Positions 9,497-18,489 of a stretch of DNA of 64,000 bases are shown piece after piece. Within the stretch, counting starts at the first letter, position 1; the number at the start of each line of letters is the position of its first letter. The stretch is from Sandaracinobacteroides sp039808025 (GTDB lineage Bacteria; Pseudomonadota; Alphaproteobacteria; Sphingomonadales; Sphingomonadaceae): the NCBI GenBank assembly GCA_039808025.1, contig JBDHSK010000003.1, forward strand, positions 186,001 to 250,000, written 5' to 3'. The position numbers were made by a program, and so were the translations under genes. The notes under the pieces were generated by a model. That model ran no database searches. It saw only the letters and a list, made by a program, of their open reading frames with translations, and had not been told where the DNA came from.

Positions 9497-10381
9497 ATGG
9501 CAGAGGCCGCGACGGCGTTGAAATGGGGGGTGGGGCGCCGGCTCGAGTTCATCGAGTTCCGGCTTTTTTGGGAGGGGTCGATCAACCGCGCCGACCTCGT
9601 GGAGGTATTTGGCGTGTCGGTTCCGCAGGCGTCGAAGGACCTGACGCTCTATCAGGAGCGGGCGCCCGGCAACATGGAGTACGACACCCGCGCCAAGCGC
9701 TATGTCGCCGCCGAGCACTTCGTCCTGCGCTTTCTCGAGCCCGACCCCTATGTCTATCTCGCGCAGCTTCGCTCGGTCGCCGAGGGCGCTCTTCCCGCCC
9801 ATGATTCGTGGATTGCGGCTCTGCCCAGCGCCGATGTGGCGCTGACCCCCAGGCGGGACATCGACATCAAGGTTCTGCGTAAAATCCTCGACGCCACCCG
9901 CGAGGGCGTTTCCGTCGACATCTTCTATCAGTCAATGAACAAGGTGCGGCCGGACCCTATCTGGCGGCGCATCACGCCTCATGCCTTCGGCTATGATGGC
10001 TTTCGCTGGCACGCGCGGGCTTATTGCCACCTGGAGCATAAGTTCAAGGACTTCCTGTTGCCGCGCATCCTCGATGTCGGCGCGAAAGGCAAGCCGGGAG
10101 AATCGGGCGACCGGGACTGGCTCTGGAACAACTATTTCGATGTCGTCATCGGGCCGCACCCTGCGCTGACGGCGAGCCAGAAGAAGGTTGTCGCCAAGGA
10201 TTATGGGCTCGATCAGGGTAATGGCGTGCTCGCAGTCCGCTATGCAATGCTCTTTTATGTTTTGAAGCGTCTGGGTTTGCTGGGTGACGCCACGAAGCAG
10301 AGCGCCCATACGCAGCATATCGTAACAATAAACCGGAAAGAAACTGAAGCTGCGCTTGAGCGAGCGGAGCTTCAGCTATGA
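9497..10381 (+). CDS. WYL-domain (BrxR/CapW-like) transcriptional regulator
   Basis: A 294-residue protein with an N-terminal winged-helix segment (about 10-60: FIEFRLFWEGSINRADLVEV, then FGVSVPQASKDLTLYQ) followed by a WYL-like ligand-sensing region (about 135-200: YQSMNKVRPDPIWRRITPHA, then FGYDGFRWHARAYC). GAGG lies 5 bases before the ATG. It is the first gene of the plus-strand operon, with a promoter and inverted repeat directly upstream. Related BrxR/CapW proteins repress defence operons until a signal relieves them; that is the inferred role here. Confidence 0.82.
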   Translation: MAEAATALKWGVGRRLEFIEFRLFWEGSINRADLVEVFGVSVPQASKDLTLYQERAPGNMEYDTRAKRYVAAEHFVLRFLEPDPYVYLAQLRSVAEGALPAHDSWIAALPSADVALTPRRDIDIKVLRKILDATREGVSVDIFYQSMNKVRPDPIWRRITPHAFGYDGFRWHARAYCHLEHKFKDFLLPRILDVGAKGKPGESGDRDWLWNNYFDVVIGPHPALTASQKKVVAKDYGLDQGNGVLAVRYAMLFYVLKRLGLLGDATKQSAHTQHIVTINRKETEAALERAELQL

Positions 10382-10403
10382 AAGACCTGGGGAGCGCCGG
10401 CTG

Positions 10404-13400
10404 ATGGCGGTACGGCTTGAAGACATAAAGAACGGCGCATCGGTGCGGGGCGTGGCCTCGGCTCAGGCTGTGCATGTGATCTCGGTGGACTGGATCGGCG
10501 ATCAGGCGATCAGCGTCGTTTACCGCGACCACAACGGCTCGGTGGCCGAGGCCGTTCTTTATCGGGATGACGAGCACCGGCTTGAGGTCGAGCAGAGCGG
10601 GCGGGCCTGGTCGTTCGACGCTGACGGCGCGTTGCTGCGGCTGGTGACGGAAGCCAACCGCATCAAGCTGGCGCACTATTTCGATCCGTATCTGGCGATC
10701 CACACGAGTCTGGTCGATCCGCTGCCGCACCAGATTTCGGCAGTCTATGGCGAAATGCTGCCGCGCCAGCCGCTGCGCTTCCTGCTCGCCGACGATCCTG
10801 GTGCCGGCAAAACGATCATGGCTGGCCTGTTGATGAAGGAACTGATCGCCCGCAGCGATCTCGAACGCTGCCTCGTGGTCGCGCCGGGTAGCTTGGTCGA
10901 GCAATGGCAGGACGAACTCGGTCAGAAGTTTAACCTCGAGTTCGACATCCTCTCCCGCGACATGATTGAGAACTCGCGGTCGGGTAATCCATTCAGCGAC
11001 CGGGACCGGCTGATCGTTCGTCTCGACGTGCTGGCGCGCAACGAGGAGCTTCAGGAGAAGCTCATGAGCGCGCGCGAATGGGACCTCATCATCTGCGACG
11101 AAGCCCACCGCATGTCCGCCACCTATTTCGGTGGCGAGGTCAAATATACGCGCCGCTATCAGGTCGGCCAGAAGCTCGGCCAGGTCTGCCGGCATCTGCT
11201 GTTGATGTCGGCGACGCCGCATAACGGCAAGGAAGAGGATTTCCAGCTTTTCATGGCGCTGCTCGACGGCGATCGGTTCGAGGGCCGGTTCCGCGACGGT
11301 GTCCACTATGCAGACACCGAAGACATGATGCGGCGGCTGACCAAGGAGGAACTGCTCAAGTTCGACGGTCGACCGCTGTTCCCCGAGCGGCGGGCGCGCA
11401 CGGTCAAATATCAGCTCTCCGAGGGGGAGGCCGCGCTCTACACCGCCGTTACCGAATATGTGCGCACCGAGATGAACCGCGTGCAGCGCTTCGCGGAGGG
11501 CGACGGGAAGAAGCGCAACAATGTCGGCTTCGCCTTGCAGATCCTTCAGCGGCGGCTCGCTTCGTCGCCGGCTGCCATCTACCAGTCCCTCAAACGCCGC
11601 CGCGAACGGCTGGAAAACGAGCTGGGCGAAGCCCGCCTTGCTGCCAAGGGCCGCCGGGCTGGCACGGGGGAGTCGACGATGAATGCCGACATGCTCGGCA
11701 ACATCGAGGAATATGGCCAGGAGGAGATCGACGAGCTTGAGGACCTGATCTCGACGGGCGCGACGACGGCCGAGACGGTCGAGCAACTCGCTTTGGAAGT
11801 CGAAACGCTGAAGGGGCTGGAGACGATGGCGCTTGGCGTGCTGCGCTCCGGTGTGGATACGAAGTGGAGCCAGCTCAATCGTATCCTCGACGATGACTTG
11901 ATGATCGACGCCGCTGGCAATCGCCGCAAGCTGATCATCTTCACCGAGCCCAAGGACACGCTGCACTACCTGCTCGACAAGGTCAGGGCGCGGCTCGGCA
12001 ATCCCGAGGCGGTCGAGGTGATCCACGGCGGCGTGTCGCGCGAAGAGCGGCGCAAGGTCGTCGAGCGCTTCATGCAGGACAAGGACATGCTGGTCCTGAT
12101 CGCCAACGACGCGGCCGGTGAAGGCGTGAACCTTCAGCGCGGCCATCTCATGGTCAACTACGACCTGCCGTGGAACCCGAACAAGATCGAGCAGCGGTTC
12201 GGCCGCATCCACCGCATTGGTCAGACAGAGGTGTGCCACCTGTGGAATCTCGTCGCGGCCGATACGCGCGAGGGCGAGGTCTACGCCCGGCTGCTCGAAA
12301 AGCTGGAAGCCGCGCGCGAGGCGCTGGGTGGCCGCGTCTATGACGTGCTCGGCGAATTGTTCGACGGCGTGGCGCTCAAGGATCTGCTGTTCGAGGCGAT
12401 CCAGTATGGCGAGCGGGAAGAGGTCAAGGCCCGCCTGTTCCAGCAGGTCGATGGCGCCGTCGACCAGGCTAACCTGCTTGAGCTTCTGCGCCGCCGCGCC
12501 CTGACCAACGACACGATGCCGGAGGCCAAGGTCGAAGAACTGCGGCTCGAAATGGAGCGCGCCGACGCGTTGCGCCTGCAGCCGCATCACATCCAGAGCT
12601 TCTTCGTCGAGGCGTTCCAGCATCTGGGCGGCCGGATCAAGCGCCGCGAGGAAGGGCGCTGGGAGATCGCCCATGTGCCGGTGCGTATCCGCGAGCGGGA
12701 TCGTCAGATCGGTAATGGCGCACCGCTCCAGACGCAATATGAGCGGATCTGCTTCGAGAAGGACAAAATCAACCGGCAGCCGGTCGCTGCTTTCGTCTGC
12801 CCAGGTCATCCGCTGCTCGAAGCTGTCATCAGCCTAATCCGCGAGCAGTATGAGCAAATCATGCGGCAGGGCGCGATCCTGGTAGACGACACCGATGCTG
12901 GAGACGCGCTGTCGGCGATTTTCCTGCTGGAACACACCGTCCAGGACGGTCGCGTCACCAGCGCCGGCAAGCCGCATGTGATTTCGCAGCGGCTTCAGTT
13001 CGCCGCAATCGACAAGGCCGGAAACATCGTCAACGCCGGCATCGCGCCGCATTTGAACCTGCGGCCTGCCAAGCCGGAAGAGGTCGCCAGCGTGCGTGAT
13101 CTTCTGGAGGAGAGCTGGCTGACCACCGATCTGGAAAAGGCCGCGATCCGGTTCGCGACGGTCGAGCTGGCGCAGGGCCATGTCGCCGAGGTTAAGGCGC
13201 GGCGCTTGCCCGAGATCGAAAAGGTCGAGCAGGAGGTTCGCGCCCGGCTCAAGAAGGAGATCAATTACTGGGACTCGCGCGCCTTCGAGCTGAAGGAAGA
13301 GGAGCGGGCCGGCAAGAAGACTCGGGTGAACTGGCAGAACGCGCAGCGCCGGGCCGAGGATCTGGCGGATCGGCAAAAGCGCCGCATGGACCAGCTTGAA

Positions 13401-13907
13401 CGGGAGCGGTTTATCTCCTCGCAGCCGCCGCGCGTGCGGGGCGGCATGGTCGTCATCCCGCGTGGGCTACTGGAAGAGCGTCAAGCGCCAAGCGTCCCGA
13501 ACCATTTCGCGGAAGACCCCGTCGCTCGCCGGGTGATCGAGCTCGCGGCGATGGAAGCTGTCATGGCGGCCGAGCGGGCGCTGGGCAATGAGCCGGCCGA
13601 CGTCTCCGCCCAGAAGATCGGCTATGACATCGCTTCGCACGATCCGAAGTCGGGACATCTGCGCTTCATCGAGGTCAAAGGTCGCATCGACGGCGCGGAC
13701 AGCGTGATGATCACACGGCAGGAGGTCATCACCTCGCTGCACGAGCCGGATAAATTCATTCTGGCGATCGTCTCCGTCAACGCTGGCTTCGCCCACGAGC
13801 CGCGCTATGTGCGCGGGCCGCTTGTAGAGCGAGAGCCGTCCTTCCTCGAAACAGCGATCCAGTTTCATCTGCCGCGGCTCCTCGAGCGCGCGACCGTACC
13901 GGCATGA
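10404..13907 (+). CDS. SNF2-family DEAH helicase with C-terminal DUF3883
   Basis: A 1167-residue SF2 translocase. The Walker A-like DDPGAGKT is near 130-137, DEAH near 231-235, then MSATPHNGKEEDF. The second RecA domain has ANDAAGEGVNLQ and QRFGRIHRIGQ. A charged coiled region around 930-1020 precedes the C-terminal DUF3883 module (GYDIASHDPK and FIEVKG near 1089), an Mrr-like fold often fused to defence helicases. The frame is open from a TTG at 10356, but the ATG at 10404 with GGGGAG upstream is preferred. It resembles DISARM DrmD-type helicases in domain plan. It is probably the DNA-translocating arm of this system. Confidence 0.85.
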   Translation: MAVRLEDIKNGASVRGVASAQAVHVISVDWIGDQAISVVYRDHNGSVAEAVLYRDDEHRLEVEQSGRAWSFDADGALLRLVTEANRIKLAHYFDPYLAIHTSLVDPLPHQISAVYGEMLPRQPLRFLLADDPGAGKTIMAGLLMKELIARSDLERCLVVAPGSLVEQWQDELGQKFNLEFDILSRDMIENSRSGNPFSDRDRLIVRLDVLARNEELQEKLMSAREWDLIICDEAHRMSATYFGGEVKYTRRYQVGQKLGQVCRHLLLMSATPHNGKEEDFQLFMALLDGDRFEGRFRDGVHYADTEDMMRRLTKEELLKFDGRPLFPERRARTVKYQLSEGEAALYTAVTEYVRTEMNRVQRFAEGDGKKRNNVGFALQILQRRLASSPAAIYQSLKRRRERLENELGEARLAAKGRRAGTGESTMNADMLGNIEEYGQEEIDELEDLISTGATTAETVEQLALEVETLKGLETMALGVLRSGVDTKWSQLNRILDDDLMIDAAGNRRKLIIFTEPKDTLHYLLDKVRARLGNPEAVEVIHGGVSREERRKVVERFMQDKDMLVLIANDAAGEGVNLQRGHLMVNYDLPWNPNKIEQRFGRIHRIGQTEVCHLWNLVAADTREGEVYARLLEKLEAAREALGGRVYDVLGELFDGVALKDLLFEAIQYGEREEVKARLFQQVDGAVDQANLLELLRRRALTNDTMPEAKVEELRLEMERADALRLQPHHIQSFFVEAFQHLGGRIKRREEGRWEIAHVPVRIRERDRQIGNGAPLQTQYERICFEKDKINRQPVAAFVCPGHPLLEAVISLIREQYEQIMRQGAILVDDTDAGDALSAIFLLEHTVQDGRVTSAGKPHVISQRLQFAAIDKAGNIVNAGIAPHLNLRPAKPEEVASVRDLLEESWLTTDLEKAAIRFATVELAQGHVAEVKARRLPEIEKVEQEVRARLKKEINYWDSRAFELKEEERAGKKTRVNWQNAQRRAEDLADRQKRRMDQLERERFISSQPPRVRGGMVVIPRGLLEERQAPSVPNHFAEDPVARRVIELAAMEAVMAAERALGNEPADVSAQKIGYDIASHDPKSGHLRFIEVKGRIDGADSVMITRQEVITSLHEPDKFILAIVSVNAGFAHEPRYVRGPLVEREPSFLETAIQFHLPRLLERATVPA

Positions 13908-13918
13908 GGGGGCAATAA

Positions 13919-15601
13919 ATGACGATAAATGCGCAAAACAGGCTTCTGCCGGATTGGTTCTCCCGCGTGCGGACGCGGCAGACGGTTCTTCCTCGTTTCC
14001 AGCGTTTCGAGGCATGGGGGCATGCGAATGTTACGCAGATGTTCAACACGATCCTACGTCGGCTTCCTTTGGGGGCGGTGCTGATTTTGGAAATCGGGAA
14101 TGAAGAGCCCTTCATTTCCCGACCAATCGTCGGCGCTCCGACTGAGGGCGAGAGGATTACTGAGCACCTGCTGGATGGTCAGCAACGCCTGACGGCGCTG
14201 TGGCGCGGGCTACACAACAACTACGAGGACCGGACCTATTTCCTCTATCTCAACGAGGATGAGGAATCTGGCATGCCTTATTATGTCGATTCCATAGGTC
14301 GCTGGAAGAAAACGGGCGATAAGGAACGTCGGCCATTCTGGGCGAACGACCCGCAGCAACTGTGGAGTCGTCGCATGATCCCGCTCGATTTGTGCGCCCC
14401 GGGAGACGCCGCCAACGATCGTTACAAGCTTTGGGCCAAGGATGCGATGAATGACGCCGACGAGCGCGAAGCGGTCGGCGAGATTCGGTCGAAGGTTCGT
14501 GAAACCTTCGCAACCTTCAATATGCCCTATCTGTCGCTTCCAGTTTCGACCAGCAAGGATACTGCGCTCGATGTATTCATAAAGATGAATACATCTGCGG
14601 CCCCGCTATCCACCTACGACGTCGTCGTCGCGCAGGTCGAGGCGGCTCTGGGGCAATCGCTGCACGAACTGGTGGGCGCCTGCCGTGAAGCCAGTCCCGG
14701 CATCGTCGCTTATTATGAGCCGGAAGACCTCGTGCTTTATGCCAGCGCGTTGCTTCAGGACAAACCACCGACGAACGCCACCTATCTGGGCAAAGGCTTT
14801 GGCGAAGCGTTGTTGGCGCATTGGGATGAACTGGTCCGTGGCGTCCAACGGACGGTGACTTTTCTGGAAGAAGAGCGCGTCTTCGACCTCAAGCGGCTCC
14901 CCACAGATGTCGTGTTGCCCGTGCTGACCGCATTGTGGGCTGGTGCTCCGCAAGGCCTTGATGCCGAGGGGCGCGCGCGCACCATCCTGCGCAAGTATCT
15001 GTGGCGCGCGTTCTTTTCCAATCGGTATGAGAAGTCGACGAACTCGCGCGCGCTTGCGGATTACTTGGAACTGCGCGCGCTGATTGCCCAAGCGAATGCG
15101 CCGCAGCCTACGATTTTCGATGATGCCCAGTATCCGCTGCCGCAAACGGACGAACTGATCGCGGCGCGATGGCCCACCAATAAAGACCGCCTGGGTCGAG
15201 CCATTCTGGCTCTAGCGCTGCACCAGGGGGGGCTCGATCTTGCGGATGGTAGCACGGTCAGTCGCGCTAACCTGCCCAAGCGGGAATATCATCACCTGTT
15301 CCCTGATGCCCATCTGGCAAGGCAGGGCATTTCGGATGCAGAGATTTACCGGTCGCTCAACTGCGCACTCGTGACCTGGCAGACCAACCGGAACATCTCC
15401 GACAAGGAGCCCGAGCGTTATCTTGCGGAGCGACTCGACGGTACGCCGCTTGGCGAGGCTGAGGTGCGCCAGCGCCTCGCCAGCCACCTCATTCCCTACG
15501 ATGAAATGGTGACAGGTGACTACGGCCAGTTCCTAGAGGAGCGGGCGCATCGCGTCCGGGAGAAGATGCTGAAGCTCTGCGAAACGGGGATCGTCGCATG
15601 A
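13919..15601 (+). CDS. GmrSD-like DUF262 + DUF1524 (HNH) nuclease
   Basis: A 560-residue protein with an N-terminal DUF262 ParB-like nucleotide-binding module (LPRFQRFEAW near 24; LLDGQQRLTAL near 83) and a C-terminal DUF1524 His-Me finger nuclease (YHHLFPD near 457, then NCALVTWQTNRNISDKEP). This is the single-chain layout of GmrSD-type IV restriction enzymes, which hydrolyse NTP and cut modified DNA. GAGGGGGC precedes the ATG. Its stop overlaps the next small ORF by ATGA. Finding it inside a methyltransferase operon is notable; its target may be modified phage DNA or unmodified DNA. Confidence 0.8.
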   Translation: MTINAQNRLLPDWFSRVRTRQTVLPRFQRFEAWGHANVTQMFNTILRRLPLGAVLILEIGNEEPFISRPIVGAPTEGERITEHLLDGQQRLTALWRGLHNNYEDRTYFLYLNEDEESGMPYYVDSIGRWKKTGDKERRPFWANDPQQLWSRRMIPLDLCAPGDAANDRYKLWAKDAMNDADEREAVGEIRSKVRETFATFNMPYLSLPVSTSKDTALDVFIKMNTSAAPLSTYDVVVAQVEAALGQSLHELVGACREASPGIVAYYEPEDLVLYASALLQDKPPTNATYLGKGFGEALLAHWDELVRGVQRTVTFLEEERVFDLKRLPTDVVLPVLTALWAGAPQGLDAEGRARTILRKYLWRAFFSNRYEKSTNSRALADYLELRALIAQANAPQPTIFDDAQYPLPQTDELIAARWPTNKDRLGRAILALALHQGGLDLADGSTVSRANLPKREYHHLFPDAHLARQGISDAEIYRSLNCALVTWQTNRNISDKEPERYLAERLDGTPLGEAEVRQRLASHLIPYDEMVTGDYGQFLEERAHRVREKMLKLCETGIVA

Positions 15602-15681
15602 GCAATGTTCGCGATGCTCTACGCACACCACGCTTGCGGACCGCCGCACCAGCAATAGTAACGGAAGAGTCCGCTCAATGA
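15598..15681 (+). CDS. 27-codon linking ORF between the DUF262 and methyltransferase genes
   Basis: An ATG at 15598 overlaps the DUF262 stop (ATGA). The frame stays open for 27 codons, and its stop overlaps the methyltransferase ATG (ATGA at 15678-15681). The product begins MSNVRDALRTPRLRTAAPAI and ends VTEESAQ; no known domain. It may be a real microprotein or only a device to carry ribosomes across the 76-base gap. Confidence 0.35.
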   Translation: MSNVRDALRTPRLRTAAPAIVTEESAQ

Positions 15682-18476
15682 CTGCAACACAAAAGAAAAA
15701 GCTTATCGAGGTTGCCATCCCGCTCGAAGCGATCAACGCAGCGTCGGCGCGGGAAAAGTCGATCCGTCATGGGCATCCGTCCACGCTGCATTTGTGGTGG
15801 GCGCGGCGGCCGTTGGCGGCGTGCCGCGCCGTACTGTTCGCGCAGCTTGTCGACGACCCGTCGAGCGATCTTGAGAAGTTTCCGACGCACGAAGCGCAGG
15901 AGGTCGAGCGCAAGCGCCTGTTCGGCATCATCGAGGAGTTGGTGAAGTGGGAGAACTCTACTAACGAGGAAGTGCTGGGGCGCGCTCGCGCCGAGATCCG
16001 CAAGAGTTGCGGCGGCGAGCTGCCGCCGGTCTATGATCCGTTCTCGGGCGGCGGGTCGATCCCGCTGGAGGCGCAGCGTCTCGGTCTGCCGGCCTATGGG
16101 TCCGATCTGAACCCGGTCGCGGTAATGATCGGAAAGGCGATGATCGAGATCCCGCCGAAGTTCAAGGATAAGGAGCCGATCCATCCCGGCGCGAAGGACC
16201 GGCAATTCTATCGCAACGCCGAGGGCCTGGCGGAGGACGTCAAATATTATGGCGAGTGGATGCGCGAGAAGGCGTGGGAGCGTATCGGGCATCTATACCC
16301 TCAAATTGACCTGACGAAGGAGTATGGGGGCGGCAAAGCGACGGTGATTGGCTGGATCTGGGCGCGAACCGTGCCGAGCCCCGACCCGGCGTTTTCAAAT
16401 GTTGCAGTGCCAATCGCATCGAGTTTCTTGCTCAGCGCCAAGGCCGGCCAGGAGTCATGGATTGAACCTGTCGTCGATAAGCAGGCGAAGACCATTTCCT
16501 ATCGGGTCAGGCATGGCGGCACGAAGGCGGAGATCGCTGCGGCGAAGGAGGGGACCAAGGCCGGTCGCGGCGCGAATTTTAGGTGCCTTATGTCCGATAC
16601 GGCGATCACCCCTGACTATGTGAAGAGCAGTGGGCGTGCCGGCAAAATGGGTCAAACGCTGATTGCAATCGTTGCGGAGGGCAATCGCAGCCGTGCCTAT
16701 GTCGCGCCTACGGAGGCGCACGAAACGCTTGCCCGGTCAGCAAAGCCTGCATGGGAACCGGAAACCAACCTCCCGAACGATCCCCGTAATTTCTGGACGG
16801 TGGACTACGGCCTGACGACTTTCGGCGACCTGTTCACCGATCGCCAGTTGATGGCCCTGAACACTTTCAGCGATCTGGTACAGGAGGTGCGGGCACAAAT
16901 TGAGGTCGATGGTTTGGCCGTCGGACTCCAGAATGATGTCTTACCGTTACGCGACGGTGGTAGCGGTATCCGAGCTTATGCTGAGGCAGTAAGCGTCTAT
17001 CTCGGGTTGGCGGGTAGCAGACTTGCCGATAGCTGCAACACGATTTGCCGGTGGGCAGCGGACAAGACGCAGCTAAAGAATATGTTCAGCCGGCAGGCTA
17101 TTCCCATGTCGTGGGATTTTTTCGAGGCCAACCCATTTGCAGGCGCTGCTGGCGATTTTCTCGTAAGTGCGACAACGGTTTCCAAGGTTTTGGACCGGAT
17201 TCAACCATTTTCACCGGGCATCGAGCGAAATCAGGATGCGCAGACAGCCGAATATCCAGGGGGGACGGTTATCTCGTGTGATCCACCTTATTACGACAAT
17301 ATTGGCTATGCGGACTTGTCGGACTTTTTCTATTGCTGGATGAAGCCAAATATCCAGAAGGTGTATCCCGAAGTTTTTTCCGTTCTCGCCACGCCCAAGG
17401 CCGAGGAACTGGTCGCAACGCCGTATCGGCATGGGGGGCGCGAGGCTGCCGAACGCTTTTTCCTTGATGGGATGAGCCGTGCAATCGCGAATATGGCAAC
17501 CCAATCATCGGATGCGTTTCCGGCGACGATCTACTACGCCTTCAAGCAGAGCGAGATTGATCAAGAGGGTATTAGCTCGACTGGGTGGGCTACCTTTCTA
17601 CAAGCTGTAGTCGAAGCTGGCTACGCTGTCGTTGGTACTTGGCCGATGCGCACCGAGATGGCGAACCGGATGATCGCTTCGGGGACCAATGCTCTCGCCA
17701 ATTCGGTCGTCCTCGTTTGCCGGAAAAAGGAAGCTACCGCCGAAACCATCACCCGTGCTGAGTTCATCCGCGCGTTGAAGCGCGAACTGCCGCCGTCGAT
17801 TTCCGAGCTTCAGGCCGCCAACATCGCGCCTGCCGACATGCCGCAGTCGGCCATCGGTCCCGGCATGGGCGTGTTCTCGCGCTACAAGGCGGTGCTGGAG
17901 TCGGACGACAATCCGATGAGCGTGAAAACGGCGCTTCAGCTCATCAACAAGGAGCTCGACGAGTATCTTGGGGGCATCCAGGGCGAGTTCGACCCAGACA
18001 CGCGCTTCGCCATCACCTGGTTCGAGCAGAATGGGCTGAAGACCGGCGAGTACGGGACGGCCAACAGCATCGCCACGGCGCGCGGCATCTCGGTCGAAAG
18101 CGTCAAGCACGCGGGGATCGTCGACAGCGCGGCCGGCAAGGTCCGCATCCTCACCCGTGATGAACTCGACGACGACTGGGACCCGGAAGACGATCGGCAC
18201 CTGACGGTGTGGGAGTGCCTCCAGCATCTGGTCAGGCGGCATGAAAAGAACGGCATCTCTCACGACACCGCCGTACTGCTGAAGAAGATCAGCGCCCAGG
18301 CTGAGGCTGTGAAGGATCTCGCCTACTGCCTTTACGACATCAGCGCCAACAAGCGGAAGGATGCGAAGGAGGCCACGGCCTACAACGCCCTGATCGCCGA
18401 CTGGACAGAGCTGACAAAGGCCGCAGCGGCCATCCACGACATAAGCGGCGATCGTCAGATCCGCCTGGATATTTAA
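15678..18476 (+). CDS. DUF1156-domain N6-adenine DNA methyltransferase
   Basis: A 932-residue protein. The DUF1156 signature is at the start (IEVAIPLEAINAASAREKSI, then HGHPSTLHLWWARRPLA, residues 10-46). The AdoMet-binding motif DPFSGGGS is at 120-127, and the catalytic DPPYYDNIGYADLSDFFY near 535-552. The DPPY type indicates amino (adenine N6 or cytosine N4) methylation. Such enzymes occur with DUF499 ATPases and DUF3883 helicases in defence islands and are expected to mark self DNA. It is coupled to the small ORF upstream and is followed 13 bases later by the DUF499 gene. Confidence 0.87.
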   Translation: MTATQKKKLIEVAIPLEAINAASAREKSIRHGHPSTLHLWWARRPLAACRAVLFAQLVDDPSSDLEKFPTHEAQEVERKRLFGIIEELVKWENSTNEEVLGRARAEIRKSCGGELPPVYDPFSGGGSIPLEAQRLGLPAYGSDLNPVAVMIGKAMIEIPPKFKDKEPIHPGAKDRQFYRNAEGLAEDVKYYGEWMREKAWERIGHLYPQIDLTKEYGGGKATVIGWIWARTVPSPDPAFSNVAVPIASSFLLSAKAGQESWIEPVVDKQAKTISYRVRHGGTKAEIAAAKEGTKAGRGANFRCLMSDTAITPDYVKSSGRAGKMGQTLIAIVAEGNRSRAYVAPTEAHETLARSAKPAWEPETNLPNDPRNFWTVDYGLTTFGDLFTDRQLMALNTFSDLVQEVRAQIEVDGLAVGLQNDVLPLRDGGSGIRAYAEAVSVYLGLAGSRLADSCNTICRWAADKTQLKNMFSRQAIPMSWDFFEANPFAGAAGDFLVSATTVSKVLDRIQPFSPGIERNQDAQTAEYPGGTVISCDPPYYDNIGYADLSDFFYCWMKPNIQKVYPEVFSVLATPKAEELVATPYRHGGREAAERFFLDGMSRAIANMATQSSDAFPATIYYAFKQSEIDQEGISSTGWATFLQAVVEAGYAVVGTWPMRTEMANRMIASGTNALANSVVLVCRKKEATAETITRAEFIRALKRELPPSISELQAANIAPADMPQSAIGPGMGVFSRYKAVLESDDNPMSVKTALQLINKELDEYLGGIQGEFDPDTRFAITWFEQNGLKTGEYGTANSIATARGISVESVKHAGIVDSAAGKVRILTRDELDDDWDPEDDRHLTVWECLQHLVRRHEKNGISHDTAVLLKKISAQAEAVKDLAYCLYDISANKRKDAKEATAYNALIADWTELTKAAAAIHDISGDRQIRLDI

Positions 18477-18489
18477 GGGGTAACGGAAC

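Noticed and set aside
10146..12809. 887-codon minus-strand open frame opposite the SNF2 helicase
   Set aside because: Low-complexity His/Leu/Ala/Asp-rich translation with no domain; the plus strand encodes DEAH and QRFGRIHRIGQ motifs.
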